Assembly (NCBI GenBank): GCA_033032865.1
Contig: JAWHQI010000019.1
Span: 10,892,001 to 10,956,000, forward strand
DNA from: Dactylorhiza incarnata
Taxonomy: Eukaryota; Streptophyta; Magnoliopsida; Asparagales; Orchidaceae
Length of the DNA stretch: 64,000 nucleotides
Reading direction: 5' to 3'
The notes beneath the pieces are model-generated. The model was not told the origin of the DNA, ran no database searches, and saw only the letters and a program-made list of their open reading frames with translations. Position 1 is the stretch's first letter. Each line of letters opens with the position of its first letter. Below, in pieces: positions 33,330-42,870 of this stretch. The position numbers and the translations under genes are program-made.

Positions 33330-34200
33330 GAGCATAAATCTAGTTTTGAGAACCAGTGCGCTCCTTCAAGCTGATCAAAGAGCTCGTTAGTCCTGGGCAG
33401 TGGATAAGTGTTCTGGACCGTCAACCGGTTGTGCTCTCAGTAATCTATACATAGCCGGAGAAAACCATCCTTCTTCTTCACGAATAGAACTGGGGCTCCC
33501 CAAGTTGATGAACTGGGGCGGACAAACCCCAAGTTTACTAGCTCTTGAAGTTGCGTTTGAAAATCCGCAAGCTCCTTCGGTGCCATCCTATATGCAGCCC
33601 TAGAGACGGACCTAGCTCCCGGTATCAGTTGGATCCAGAAATCCACCTCTCGTTGTCTGGGTAGTCCGGGGAGCTTGTCCGGAAAGACATCGGAAAAGTC
33701 CCGAACCACTGGTACTTCAACAATGTTGATCTCTATCTCTTTCATCTCAAAGCAGACTATATAAACCCCGTCTCCATGTTCATGGGCTTTGACAGCCTGA
33801 ATAGATGATAATAAAAGATGGGAGGTGGGTATAATACCTTCGATCACTACTTCAGAATCTTCATGCCTCAGTACAATTTTCTTCGCCGTGCAGTCGATCT
33901 TAGCGTGGTTCCAATGCAGCCAATTCATGCCCAGGATCAGATCAAAATCTGTCATCTTTAGAAGCATCGCCGGTGCTTCGAACAGCTTTCTTCCAATCTC
34001 TACATTCACGTTACACTTGGCGCATTATACTATCTCTGACCCGTCCGCAAGCCGTACCTTCCTATGGATGCCTTTGAAGTGCTGCACTTGGTCTAGATCG
34101 TCTATGAATTCCTTTGAGACGAACGAGTGCGAGGCACCCACATCGAACAAGGTGTATGCGGGTTTGGCGCAGACAAGTACTATACCTGGGTGAATTTTTT
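33330..34200 (-). pseudogene. pol: Protease and N-terminal RT of Tekay-like element D (cut by element A)
   Basis: In sense order (from about 34200 down): a protease site reading YTLFDVGASHSFVS (catalytic Asp kept, the usual Ser after it is Val); an open frame 34009-33437 with FDLILGMNWL, VPVVRDFSDVFPDKLPGLP and SRAAYRMAPKELADF, which opens RT; then WGAPVLFVKKKDGFLRLCIDY followed by TGA (33437-33439), where the family has Arg. The frame then reads [18 protein letters not shown] and ends at HWFSKLDL, interrupted by element A at 33329/33330. The rest of RT, RNase H, integrase and the other LTR lie left of the nest, outside the window. A stop also occurs between protease and the long frame (about 34021). 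Confidence 0.9.
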
Positions 34201-34579
34201 GTTGTTTGGGTCATAAGTTAACCTAAAACTAAGGTTTTCCAAGGTACTAAGTAATCATAAGGAAAACACTGAAGTACCTGTGATGACCTCCTCAGGGTTT
34301 CGGGGCTCTGCGAGATCTAGTGCATACATCTGCTCTGGCTGTCGGCCTCTACCGTGAAGTCCTCGGCCCCGACCTCGTACTCGACCTTGACCCTACTGTG
34401 CTGGAGGGGCTGCTGGGGGAACCGTGGGGCAATTTTGAGCATTCCCTTGCAACTGAGGGCAAAAGCGCCGAATGTGGCTTGGCTTATGGCAATGGAAACA
34501 ACCCTCCCTGAAAGGCCCTCTGGGTTGTTGATACGGCTAAGCCTGCTGAGGTGGAGGGGGGGGGGGGGGGGGGGGGGGG

Positions 34580-35240
34580 TAATGCTAACTGTTGGGCCGG
34601 CTGCTCTGTCTAGACATTCTGATGGAAACGCCCACCACCTCCTCTCTGATTTCCTCCTCTGCCTCTGGCACTCCGCCTCCTCCTAAAACTGGGTCTCGTT
34701 TCCATCACTCTCTCTGTAGGTCTCTTAGCACCAGCCTGGACCCCCAAGTGGTCCGCCTCTAATTTCTTTGCCATTTCTATGATTTGTGCAAGGCTCAAAT
34801 CAGCGATGAATAGAAGAGCCTGCCTAAGGGGGTCTCGCAGACCTTTGTAGAACCTCTTTGCATAACTGCGATCATCTAAGTCGTAGGAGTCTGCGAATCT
34901 ATCAAGGTGTTGAAACTTCCGCTGATATTCCACTACAGATCTAGATCCCTGCTTTAGCTGTTGGAACCTCTCCTCGAGCTCATCACGGGCCGTAGAGGAG
35001 ATAAAGTGCTCCAGGAATGCACTAGAAAACTCACTCCGGCTTATGTAAGTGTAGTGACGTCCCTCAAAGGTGGAGCCCATAAGGGACTTCCACCACCTCT
35101 TTGCACGCAAATCCAGGGACAAGACTGCCAATGTAACTGCCATGCTAGTAGGGCATCGAATCCCCGCCAATAACTCCTATACAGAGTCTAGCCACTCCTC
35201 TGTGTGGACAGCCGACTCCGTCCCATGATAGGTGGGAGGA
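34580..35240 (-). pseudogene. gag: gag of Tekay-like element D
   Basis: Open frame 35170-34610 (186 codons). It contains the Gypsy capsid block: SLDLRAKRWWKSLMGSTFEG, then FSSAFLEHFI, ELEERFQQLKQGSRSVVEYQ, the block around DRFADSYDLDDRS, and a C-terminal Arg/Gly-rich tail (RRRRSARGRGGNQRGGGGRF). A 24-nt poly-C on this strand (34556-34579) and a stop follow, before the zinc knuckle region. A (GA)n repeat near 35237-35256 lies upstream. Capsid similarity is strong; intact length is below the family norm. Confidence 0.88.
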
Positions 35241-35622
35241 GAGAGAGAGAGAGAGAGTTCGAAAAGTGCTTAACCAGTTCGAACCCGAGGCCTGTTGCTG
35301 CACTGGGGTCTACTGAGACCAGAAGGCATCCAAGATAGCTGTCAAGGTCTGTCCCAATTTAGACTGCTGGAAAGAAGTAGGCTCTGGAGGTACGGGGGTG
35401 CCAGCTACTGGTTCCGAATGTACTGGAACCTACACGTAAGGTAGAATTTTTGGTTAGTTAGGCTATATAAAGAAAGGAAATGGACACACTTAATGTGAAT
35501 CACACATGGGCACACTACTGCTTCTGCTCATTCAGTTTGTCCTCAAACTGAAGAGGAGCGTGGGGTGGCACCATGAGGAAATGGACTTCTTTATCTCAGG
35601 ATCGTTGCAAACTGATACCATT
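35241..35622 (-). other. 5' leader and primer site of element D
   Basis: Untranslated leader between gag and LTR. ACTGATACCA (35611-35620) is the complement of TGGTATCAGT, the primer site, 2 nt from the LTR. The block at 35507-35545 resembles 11107-11160 in B. No gene seen. Confidence 0.8.
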
Positions 35623-36051
35623 TGTAAAAACCCCCTCCCAGAACACAAAACACAGCCGAGGGGAGTCCTATGCCCAGAAAAGCCACCTTGTGGTAGCGTT
35701 AACACACGGTCTAACCTATACCCCCAAGACGTTTATCCTGCCGGCTAAACCAATATCATCTTGACATCCCATCAATAATAGAAAACAACAGAAGCCATAT
35801 ATTCACAATAAATAAAAGTGTCCCAATAATATATACAAAAGGGCAGGTCGCAACAAAAGCTCTTGCAAAATAGCAGAGTATAGAATTGCCTCAAGGGCTA
35901 CATCTCAATCTCTCACTCACATCGGTCACTGACGAAAGGGAAGGTATCGTAGTCTCAGGCGCTATCGCCCTAGCCTGGATATCCTCCTGCGTCGTATGCT
36001 GCTGCTCCACCTGCCGCTGGATGTCCTCCTAAAATAGTGATGTAGCAACCG

Positions 36052-36068
36052 TTAGTCATAAAGACTAA
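36052..36068 (-). other. Conserved TTAGTC hairpin, D copy
   Basis: Third identical copy of the 17-nt hairpin (TTAGTC, loop ATAAA, GACTAA) found in B and the solo LTR. Confidence 0.7.
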
Positions 36069-36279
36069 GTGGCTTCACATCATCTCCCCCGGCGACTCTT
36101 AGGCACCGGGCGGAAAGAAAGAGGGAGAACGCTGCAATATAATCAGTAATAAACAATATAGTAAGTGGCAGGAAACAATTATCACAGTAGATATAACAAG
36201 AGTATAAGAGTGCATCTACTTAGAAGTATGGTCAGCCACAGAGTATAAAAGAACAAAGTATATACAAAACTGAATTGAA

Positions 36280-36319
36280 CTTAACTTATAAGGATGCGCA
36301 TACATGCTTATAAGTTAAG
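36280..36319 (-). other. Twin hairpin 1, D copy
   Basis: CTTAACTTATAAG (36280-36292) pairs perfectly with CTTATAAGTTAAG (36307-36319), 13 bp, loop GATGCGCATACATG. At stem position 12 B has T-A and D has A-T, a compensatory change. Its partner hairpin is now 1.3 kb away because a solo LTR inserted at 36329. Confidence 0.85.
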
Positions 36320-36328
36320 GGTCTTTTG

Positions 36329-37640
36329 TGTTGGAACATGGTTTTCCGCATCCCTTTGATTTGAGAATAACAAATCCTACTTGTATTTGATCTTGTTTGC
36401 CATTGTATTTTTAGCATGCAGGTCTGAACAGATATGACACCAGGTTGCTGCAATATTGGTCTGGTACTATCCACAAGCAGAAAGATTGAAAAGATGTCTA
36501 ACGCCAGGCGTTAAAACTTAACGCTGGGCGTTAGCGATCGACGGGATGGTCTGCCGATCGACGGGATGGCTTGCCGATCGACGGGATGTCTTGTCGATCG
36601 ACCGGATGGCTTGCCGACTGAATAAAAAGAGAAAGAAACTCAACGCCAGGCATTAGTACTTAACGCCCGCGTTATCGATCAACAATTTTGGCAAGGAGGA
36701 AGCTGCCGTGATTGCAGGAGCATTTTGCGAATGATTTGATCAACGCCCGGCATTAGAGTCAACGCCAGCGTTAAATGAATGTTTCCAAAGTTGCAGAATC
36801 TCCTTCCTACTTTGAAGATCCGAACCATCAAATTAATTCTATACTAAGTCAACGCCCGACGTTAACTCTTAACGCCTACGTTAACTTCCAGTCCTATAAA
36901 AAAGGTGGATTTCGTCTTCTCCATATACTGATTGCTAAGAGCCTTATTCCAGCACTTCAGAAATTCCTTGAGGGCCATATTTTTCCAGATCACCATCTCC
37001 CACACAAATTCAAAAAGAGGAATCGAAGGAGGCTTGGATCAACACGCTAACCCAACGCGAAGAACGCACGCTTGAACATCAACGATCTTCAGCGATTCTT
37101 CGGCGTCTCCTTCAGATTACCTCATAGGGAGTTTTTATATTTGTCTTTTGTATTTGTCCTTTTATTTTATTGTTGTAATCGGTTTGTGAATTTGCCTCGT
37201 GTTGGCGACTAGGTCTAGGTAGGACTTAGGGAGGAATTCGCCTCGTGTTGGAGACTAGGTCTAGGGAGTAGATCTAGGGGGTGCTCGAGGCCTTTCTGGT
37301 GATAAGAAGGCTAGAGCAGCTTGAGGCCGTATCTGGGGAGAGATCGGCTAAAGCCAACCGGTTCGTGGGGATACGAGTCGGTATAGAAAACGAAAAGAAT
37401 ATTTCATATTTCGCCTTCGATTTCTAGCGTCATAGAAATCAGATTTTGTAATCAATTTTATAAATGATATTCATGTCTTTTCTTGTTTAATAAAATTGAT
37501 TTCATTTTTAATTTCATTATCTCTTTACTTTTGATTTAACTTACTTCTAACAAAATATCAAAAAAATTCTATAAAAGTTTAAAGTTTTCTAAAACCATTA
37601 TTCACTCCCCCCCCCTCTAAGGGCGCCTCAAGATCCAATA
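36329..37640 (+). mobile_element. Maximus/SIRE-like Copia solo LTR (1312 bp)
   Basis: TGTTGGAACATG...AAGATCCAATA with exact TTTTG duplicates at 36324-36328 and 37641-37645. Both ends closely match the LTRs of element G (TGTTGGAGCTTATG...AAGATCCAACA), including the C-run followed by TCTAAGGGCGCC. The U3 differs: here it carries TAACGCCAGGCGTTA-type palindromes and a 20-bp repeat. TATA box CCTATAAAAAAGG at 36893-36905. Probably a solo LTR left by recombination; plus-strand sense. Confidence 0.92.
36499..36880 (+). repeat. Palindrome array and 20-bp tandem repeat in U3 of the Maximus-like solo LTR
   Basis: Paired copies of AACGCC-N-GGCGTT palindromes occur at 36499-36513 (TAACGCCAGGCGTTA), 36519-36533, and in variant form near 36652, 36664, 36741, 36758, 36850 and 36870. 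Between them GATCGACGGGATGGCTTGCC repeats four times at 36536-36615, a 20-bp period. The array ends about 13 bp before the TATA box. Confidence 0.85.
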
Positions 37641-37661
37641 TTTTGCAATAATAATTAGTAA

Positions 37662-37701
37662 CTCATCATATAAAGGTGCCCATACAAGTTTATATGATGA
37701 G
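37662..37701 (-). other. Twin hairpin 2, D copy
   Basis: CTCATCATATAAA (37662-37674) pairs with its complement (37689-37701), 13 bp, loop GGTGCCCATACAAG. The stem is identical to that in the solo LTR; the loop keeps GCCCATAC while its flanks differ. Confidence 0.85.
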
Positions 37702-39944
37702 GATATTTATGCGCTGCAATGCAATGAATGTATGTATGATGACTCACCCATAATTTACGCACGCACTCTGATTTGCTATGTCGACATAGACTTGTACTTC
37801 CCACTTTCGAGGGTAGCTAACCACTCAGGCATCACCCATCATGGCCAGACGGTGACAGTGGATTGGGCTCTCCATTACTAGGTAGTTATGCACACCACCA
37901 GAACTAGGCCTTATGTACGCCTCGACGCTAAGAACAGAACAGCGGAACACCTGCGTACTAGACACGGAAGGGGTCTTGGGAAGTGAACACCAAGAGCCCA
38001 TCCCAACCAGTCAATGGCACGGAAGGGGTCCTTGGAAGTAAACACAAAGAGCTCAGCCCAACCAGAAAAGATCTATCTGTCAGCTCCCGTCGGTGTGATG
38101 ACTGGCAAGCCCGTAGATCTACCACAAGCAATACTCCAACAAGGATCATTATGCAATCGTGTGAGAACTATACACACCCAAGTAATTCCCATGTTCAACC
38201 CATGCTATCAAGCCCCCAAGGACTCCTAACCAAGTCCATAACATAGTTACCATTACATGTTCAATCGATGCTACTTAACATACGAGGACCTACCAACTGG
38301 GTCCTTAACGAACACCATAGGATATAATATATCCTATAATCCACACCAACCATCACTACTCCTCATACCGAGTTGTCATAACTCTCGTGCAGTGCATGTG
38401 TATATAAGGGAAATACTATCTTTGATCATATTGGACTACTTGTGCGTTTAATGTCACGATTCCAAAATCCTTGTCTAAATGAGTACCTTAACATTTAGAT
38501 TCAGCTTAATAAATTATAACAACATATTTAATTATGGACTCAATTCAAAGACAAATCTGCTGAAAATTCTACCATAGGTTTTAATTAATGCCCGAATCAT
38601 TCCCACCAAATTTCGACCTCATTGTATTACGCAATACTTATTTATGGTGCTCTACATTTATATGATACGACAAGCAATTTCATGGTAAATATGTATCAAA
38701 AAATTCTGAAACTAAACAGGGGTGATCACAACATCATCAGGCACATTCCTACCAAATTTTATAAGCATCCGATAAACATTTTGAGAGAAATTGGTAAAAC
38801 TTGAAAACTCTGCACATATTCATTAATGTTTACTAAAACAGGAATTCTGGGAGCTACAAAAGACCAAAAATAATGTCCCACCCCATTTCAAAAAGGTATC
38901 GCCAAGGGCTACAACTTTTGTGCTGAGCCCAAGTTCCAGATCTAAGTTTAACCTATCTTAAATCAGGTTTGAACCCAGTAGAGTAAATCAGGACAGCAAG
39001 CTGTCCTGTACATAAACCGGGTCATTTTCTGCACAACCATTTTTTATTTTACTTCGCCGGAGTTACAGAGCTCCCCTGAAAATGCACAACCACTCGTTGG
39101 AAAGGTCTTTCCGAGGGTTACAACTTTCATGTTGAGTGCAAACCTGAATGTGGCCGGATCATGCCTAAAAATAGGTTTGAAGTCCGTCGCATGCAGAAAA
39201 TAGATTCCTGTCTAAATATTATAAAGTCTGCACGGATCTTAAGACAGATGAACAACATCTGTTCATCTTCTTCCTCCAACACACAAATATATTATTTCTC
39301 CTTCTTTCCTCCAATACTCCCTCAATAGACCACCATTCTTCACGAAATCAGTTCCTACAACTTCGTATTGAAGAGATGACTTGATTGAAGATATTTTCTC
39401 GGCGAATGACGCCCTATAACAGAAGTTCTAGCATGGTCTCTTCCTAGAAAACTCCATTGAACTCACCAAGGTCAAGCTCTTTTGAGCCGACATCTCTCTT
39501 AAATCAGATCTAAAGATCTAGGTCCAAAGGAGAGGGGGCAGAAGTCGCCTGATTTGCAGCCATGGATCGAATTTGTCTTCTTGGCGGCATGGTGGCGGTG
39601 ATCTCCGGTGATCTTGTCCTTAGCTTTATTCTTCTTAGCTTTGTTCTTCTAAGAAAAGAGGATGGTTGGTTTGGTCAATGGAGGAAGAAGAAGAAGTTCT
39701 GAATATTTTCTCATTTTTCTTACGGATGGCTTCTTGTCGAAGATAATTAAAAGAATCTGATTATTTTAATGTTCTTCACATGCTCTGGATTGGACAACAC
39801 CGCCACGCGTTTCTATCCTATAGGACCACCTTGATTACATGACATAAAATAGACTTTAAACAAGTCAGAAATCTCTTATCCGGTCGGCATACATCCCGAA
39901 ACATCAATAAATTGAGAAAATTCTGTACATGGCCGATACTCGAC

Positions 39945-40275
39945 GAATTCCTCGAGACCATCGAGTGGTCTCGACGAATGTTCGAGACCATCAAGACCCA
40001 CTCGACGGATCCGTAGAGATCGTCGAGTGGTCTCGACGGATCGTCGAGACCGTCGAGACCCACTCGACGGATCCGCCGAGACCGTCAAGTGGTCTCGACG
40101 GATCGTTGAGACCAACTCGACAGACCGTCGAGACCCACTCGACGGATCATCAAGACCAACTCGATGGATCGTCGAGTTCTCTCTACGATCGTAGAGTCCT
40201 CTCGATTATCATCGAGTCCCACTAGACCAATCGTCGAGTCCCACTCGACGAATTCGTCGATTCCTCACGACGATT
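39945..40275 (-). repeat. 62-bp hairpin-forming array in U3 of the D LTR
   Basis: Repeats built on CTCGACGG / CGTCGAG with about 62-bp period, clearest from 39955 to 40140, then degenerate. A perfect 10-bp stem GGTCTCGACG (40029-40038) / CGTCGAGACC (40042-40051) has a 3-nt loop. In sense this is near the LTR start. No counterpart in B or the solo LTR. Confidence 0.85.
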
Positions 40276-40385
40276 CATCAAACCTCTTTTTGTGCTGGCA
40301 TATTTTCCTCGCTCAAGTGCACTACGAGCCCAAGTCAGCTTACGAACATGCATTCAATGGGCCTAGCATGAATCGGGACGTTATA

Positions 40386-40995
40386 GGCAGAGAACCTGAC
40401 GATCTACATCGATTCGCAATTGGTGGCCTCGCAGATCGAGGGGGACTACGAGGCAAGGAGTGACCAGATGGCGCAATACCTCACGATTGTGCAGTCTCTC
40501 CTCCAAAAGATACCCTTATACCAAGTTTTGAACATCCCAAGGGAGATGAACTCAAGGGCTGACGCACTCTCCAAACTCACAACCTCCCTTTCCAACTACC
40601 AATCCCGGCGGCGCCGGGTTGAAAAAATCATAATCCTAAGCATTCAAGGGGCTGGGAGAACGATAGAGAAGAATCATACTAGATGACCCCCTTCCAGGCA
40701 TACATGGAATGAGGAGACCTCCCCGACAACTGTATAGAAGCACGACGTCTACGGATACAAGCAGCCTCGTTCATCGTCATCGAAGGCGAGCTCTACCGGC
40801 GGGCCTTCTCAGGACCCTACCTAAAATGTCTCCCAGAAATAGAAGCCAAATACATTTTAAAGGAGGTTCACAATGGTATCTGCGGGGAACACCTGGGCGC
40901 TAGAGCTCATGTTCGAAAGTTCTTGCGTCAGGGTTTTTATTGGCCAACCATGAAGAAAGACGCGGTCGAGTTCATCCAAAAGTGTAAGAGTTGTA
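40386..40995 (+). pseudogene. pol: RNase H end and integrase zinc-binding domain of Tat-like element F
   Basis: The first frame reads IDSQLVASQIEGDYEARSDQ and ends IPREMNSRADALSKL; this is the second RNase H typical of Tat/Ogre/Retand Gypsy elements. After a frameshift (about 40690) the frame reads YILKEVHNGICGEHLGARAH, then QGFYWPTMKKDA and KCKSC: the HHCC zinc-binding domain of integrase (His in EVH and GEH, Cys in QKC and KSC). It breaks off at 40995, where element E begins, and resumes at 56217 with the expected next residues. On the left it is interrupted by D at 40385. Confidence 0.9.
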
Positions 40996-42344
40996 TGTAC
41001 AATCCCGTATTCGCTGAGTGGGTCCCTGGGTCCTAAAATGTCTTTAGGCCCAACAGTTTTTATTTTGGAACTGACCCCAGGCAAGAAGGAGGGGGCGAAC
41101 GGTGGAGGAAGAGGCCTCCCGCTCGCCTAGCCCGTAAGAGGGGTGAGCCGGAGGCGTGCGGCCTCCTGGGCTCGTGCCTGCCCCATCTAGAAGGCAAGCT
41201 CCTCTCGCCCCTGCCCCCCAACAAAGGGGGCGAGATCCGAGGCAAGGGGGGGAGCTCCTCTCGCCCCGCCCCCAGCAGAGGGCGAGCTTCTCTCGCCCCT
41301 GCTCCCCATCAAAGAGGGGGGGGGGGGGCAAGCTCCTCTCGCCCCGCCCCCAGCAGGGGGTGAGCTTATCTCGCCCCTGCTCCCCAGCAAAGGGGGGCGA
41401 GCTCCTCTCGCCCCGCCCCCAGCAGGGGGCGAGCTTCTCTCTCCCCTGCTCCACAGCAAAGGGGGGCGAGCTCCTCTCGCCCCGCCCCCAGCAGGGGGCG
41501 AGCTTCTCTCGCCCCTGCCCCCCAGCAAAAGGGGGCGAGCTCCTCTCGCCCCTCCCCCAGCAGGGGGCGAGCTTCTCTCGCCCCTGCTCCCCAGCAAAGG
41601 GGGGTGAGCTCCTCTCGCCCCGCCCCCAGCAGGGGGGCGAGCTCCTCTCGCCCCTACTCCCCAGCAAAGGGGGGGGGGGGGGGGGGGCGAGCTCCTCTCG
41701 TCCCGCCCCCAGCAGGGGGCGAGCTCCTCTCGCCCCTACTCCCCAGCAAAGGGGGGGGGGGGGGGGGGGGCGAGCTCCTCTCGCCCCTGCCCCCAGCAGG
41801 GGGCGAGCTCAGGAGGGAGACACCATCCCAGCTCGCCCCTCCCCAACCTAGTGAGGGGGGGAGAGCATGGGAGGAGGTCAGCCCCCTCTCGCCCGACCCC
41901 GAGAGGGTGTTCTGGACTGCGTTTAGCGCCTCGGAACAACGTAATTTGGCTATTCGCAGGCCAAATCCGGGGGTATTTTCGTAATCTCGTAGGCCAGATT
42001 GTGGCTATCAGCAGACCAAGTTCAAAATCCTATAAATAGGACTAGGGGGCACCATTTGGAGGCGGTTCTCCCTGGACTTCTCCTTTGGCCTCCTCTCCCC
42101 CTAAGTTCCTTTGCTGGGTGGAGAGAGCCTCCAAAGGTGCCCAAGCTTAGCATTGGCTTGGGAGGGGAAGCGCTCTAAGATCTTTCGGGTGTGTGGTGGG
42201 ACCTCCTCGCTAAGCCCTTGGCCTTGTTCCTAGTTCCTTAGCCTCTTAGCCTAGAGCTCTCCCCTTGGGAGGAGTATGTGTTGGTCACCCCTCAACTTGT
42301 TGAGGGCCCGAACTCCTCGAGAGGCCAATTTATTGGTTTCAACA
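40996..42344 (+). repeat. 5' LTR of element E (1349 bp)
   Basis: TGTACAATCCCG...GGTTTCAACA, direct repeat of 54881-56216. It holds a hairpin array (41186-41815) with poly-G runs, an ATTTGGC/GCCAAAT hairpin (about 41944-41966), and a TATA box CCTATAAATAGG at 42029-42040. The long reading frames on both strands here only translate the GGGCGAGCTC repeats and are not genes. Confidence 0.93.
41186..41815 (+). repeat. GGGGCGAG/CTCGCCCC hairpin array in U3 of E
   Basis: Tandem mixture of two hairpin types: GGGGCGAG (loop CTCCT) CTCGCCCC, for example 41394-41414, and GCCCCC-AGCA-GGGGGC. Unit length is roughly 60-65 bp. The array has poly-G insertions (41666-41687, 41751-41770). It ends about 215 bp before the TATA box. 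The 3' LTR has the same array at about 55074-55690. Confidence 0.88.
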
Positions 42345-42392
42345 TTATGGTGCGGTGAGCGTGGAGAGTGACCAACTCTAGAAACTCTCAAG

Positions 42393-42868
42393 ATGAGCTC
42401 CATGGCTGGAGGTGGAGGATCTAACCTAGGCCACTCGCAGCCCACGATGGCTGGAGTGACGTTGGAGATGTTTGAAAATTTCAAGCGGGAGGTCCTGCAG
42501 ATCTTGTAGCTAACTTTCACCACGATAGATGAAGGCGGGAGAGGAAGTGGTCCGGAGGTCTCGCCTCAGTAGGTAGGAGAGGGCCCTCCAGGCCAGCATC
42601 CCAGGAAGGAGGTGCCAGCAGGGGGGAGTGGGGAGGCATTCGGCCCCCACACGCCCGGACCCCTAAGAGGGGGCGAGTGGGGAGGCGCCAGGCCCCCACT
42701 CGCCCAGCCCCAAGGGGGCGAGTGGGGAGGCGCCAGGCCCCCACTCGCCCAGCCCCAAGGGGGCGAGTGGGGAGGAGCCAGGCCCCCACTCGCCCAGCCC
42801 CAAGGGGGAGAGTGGGTTGGCGGCCAGCACACACTCGCCCAGCCCCAATGGGGGCGAGCAAGGGAAAT
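42393..42868 (+). pseudogene. gag: N-terminal part of the gag of element E
   Basis: An ATG at 42393 begins MSSMAGGGGSNLGHSQPTMA, then TLEMFENFKREVLQIL and a TAG. A second TAG lies near 42569. The frame then enters four exact-length copies of a 15-residue repeat (GEWGGARPPLAQPQG type), ending where G inserts at 42871. The segment lies 50 nt after the LTR, as for gag. The two stops make this copy defective. The remaining gag continues at 50925. Confidence 0.75.
42669..42848 (+). repeat. Four 45-bp repeats in the E gag, each a 12-bp hairpin
   Basis: Units start at 42669, 42714, 42759 and 42804. Each holds GGGCGAGTGGGG paired with CCCCACTCGCCC (42671-42682 with 42694-42705 in unit 1), loop 11 nt. 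45 bp is 15 codons, so the gag frame is kept through the array. The core GGGCGAG...CTCGCCC is the same as in the U3 array of this element. Confidence 0.88.
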
Positions 42869-42870
42869 CC

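Larger units (their letters stand above)
35623..40385 (-). repeat. 5' LTR of minus-strand element D (net about 3446 bp, split by a solo LTR)
   Basis: Plus orientation TGTAAAAACC...GGGACGTTATA; the last bases differ from the TTACA of B by one C-to-T change. It contains the shared family blocks (TTAGTC hairpin, twin hairpins) and its own 62-bp array (39945-40275). The Maximus-like solo LTR 36329-37640 is inserted between the twin hairpins. The right flank, 40386 onward, is RNase H of element F, so F was the target of D. The middle part (38200-39900) is AT-rich with no gene seen. Confidence 0.85.

Noticed and set aside
41044..41984. Long reading frames on both strands across the E LTR (and 54929-55720 in the other LTR)
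   Set aside because: They translate GGGCGAGCTC-type tandem repeats; they exist on both strands, lack any domain and lie in LTRs with mapped ends.
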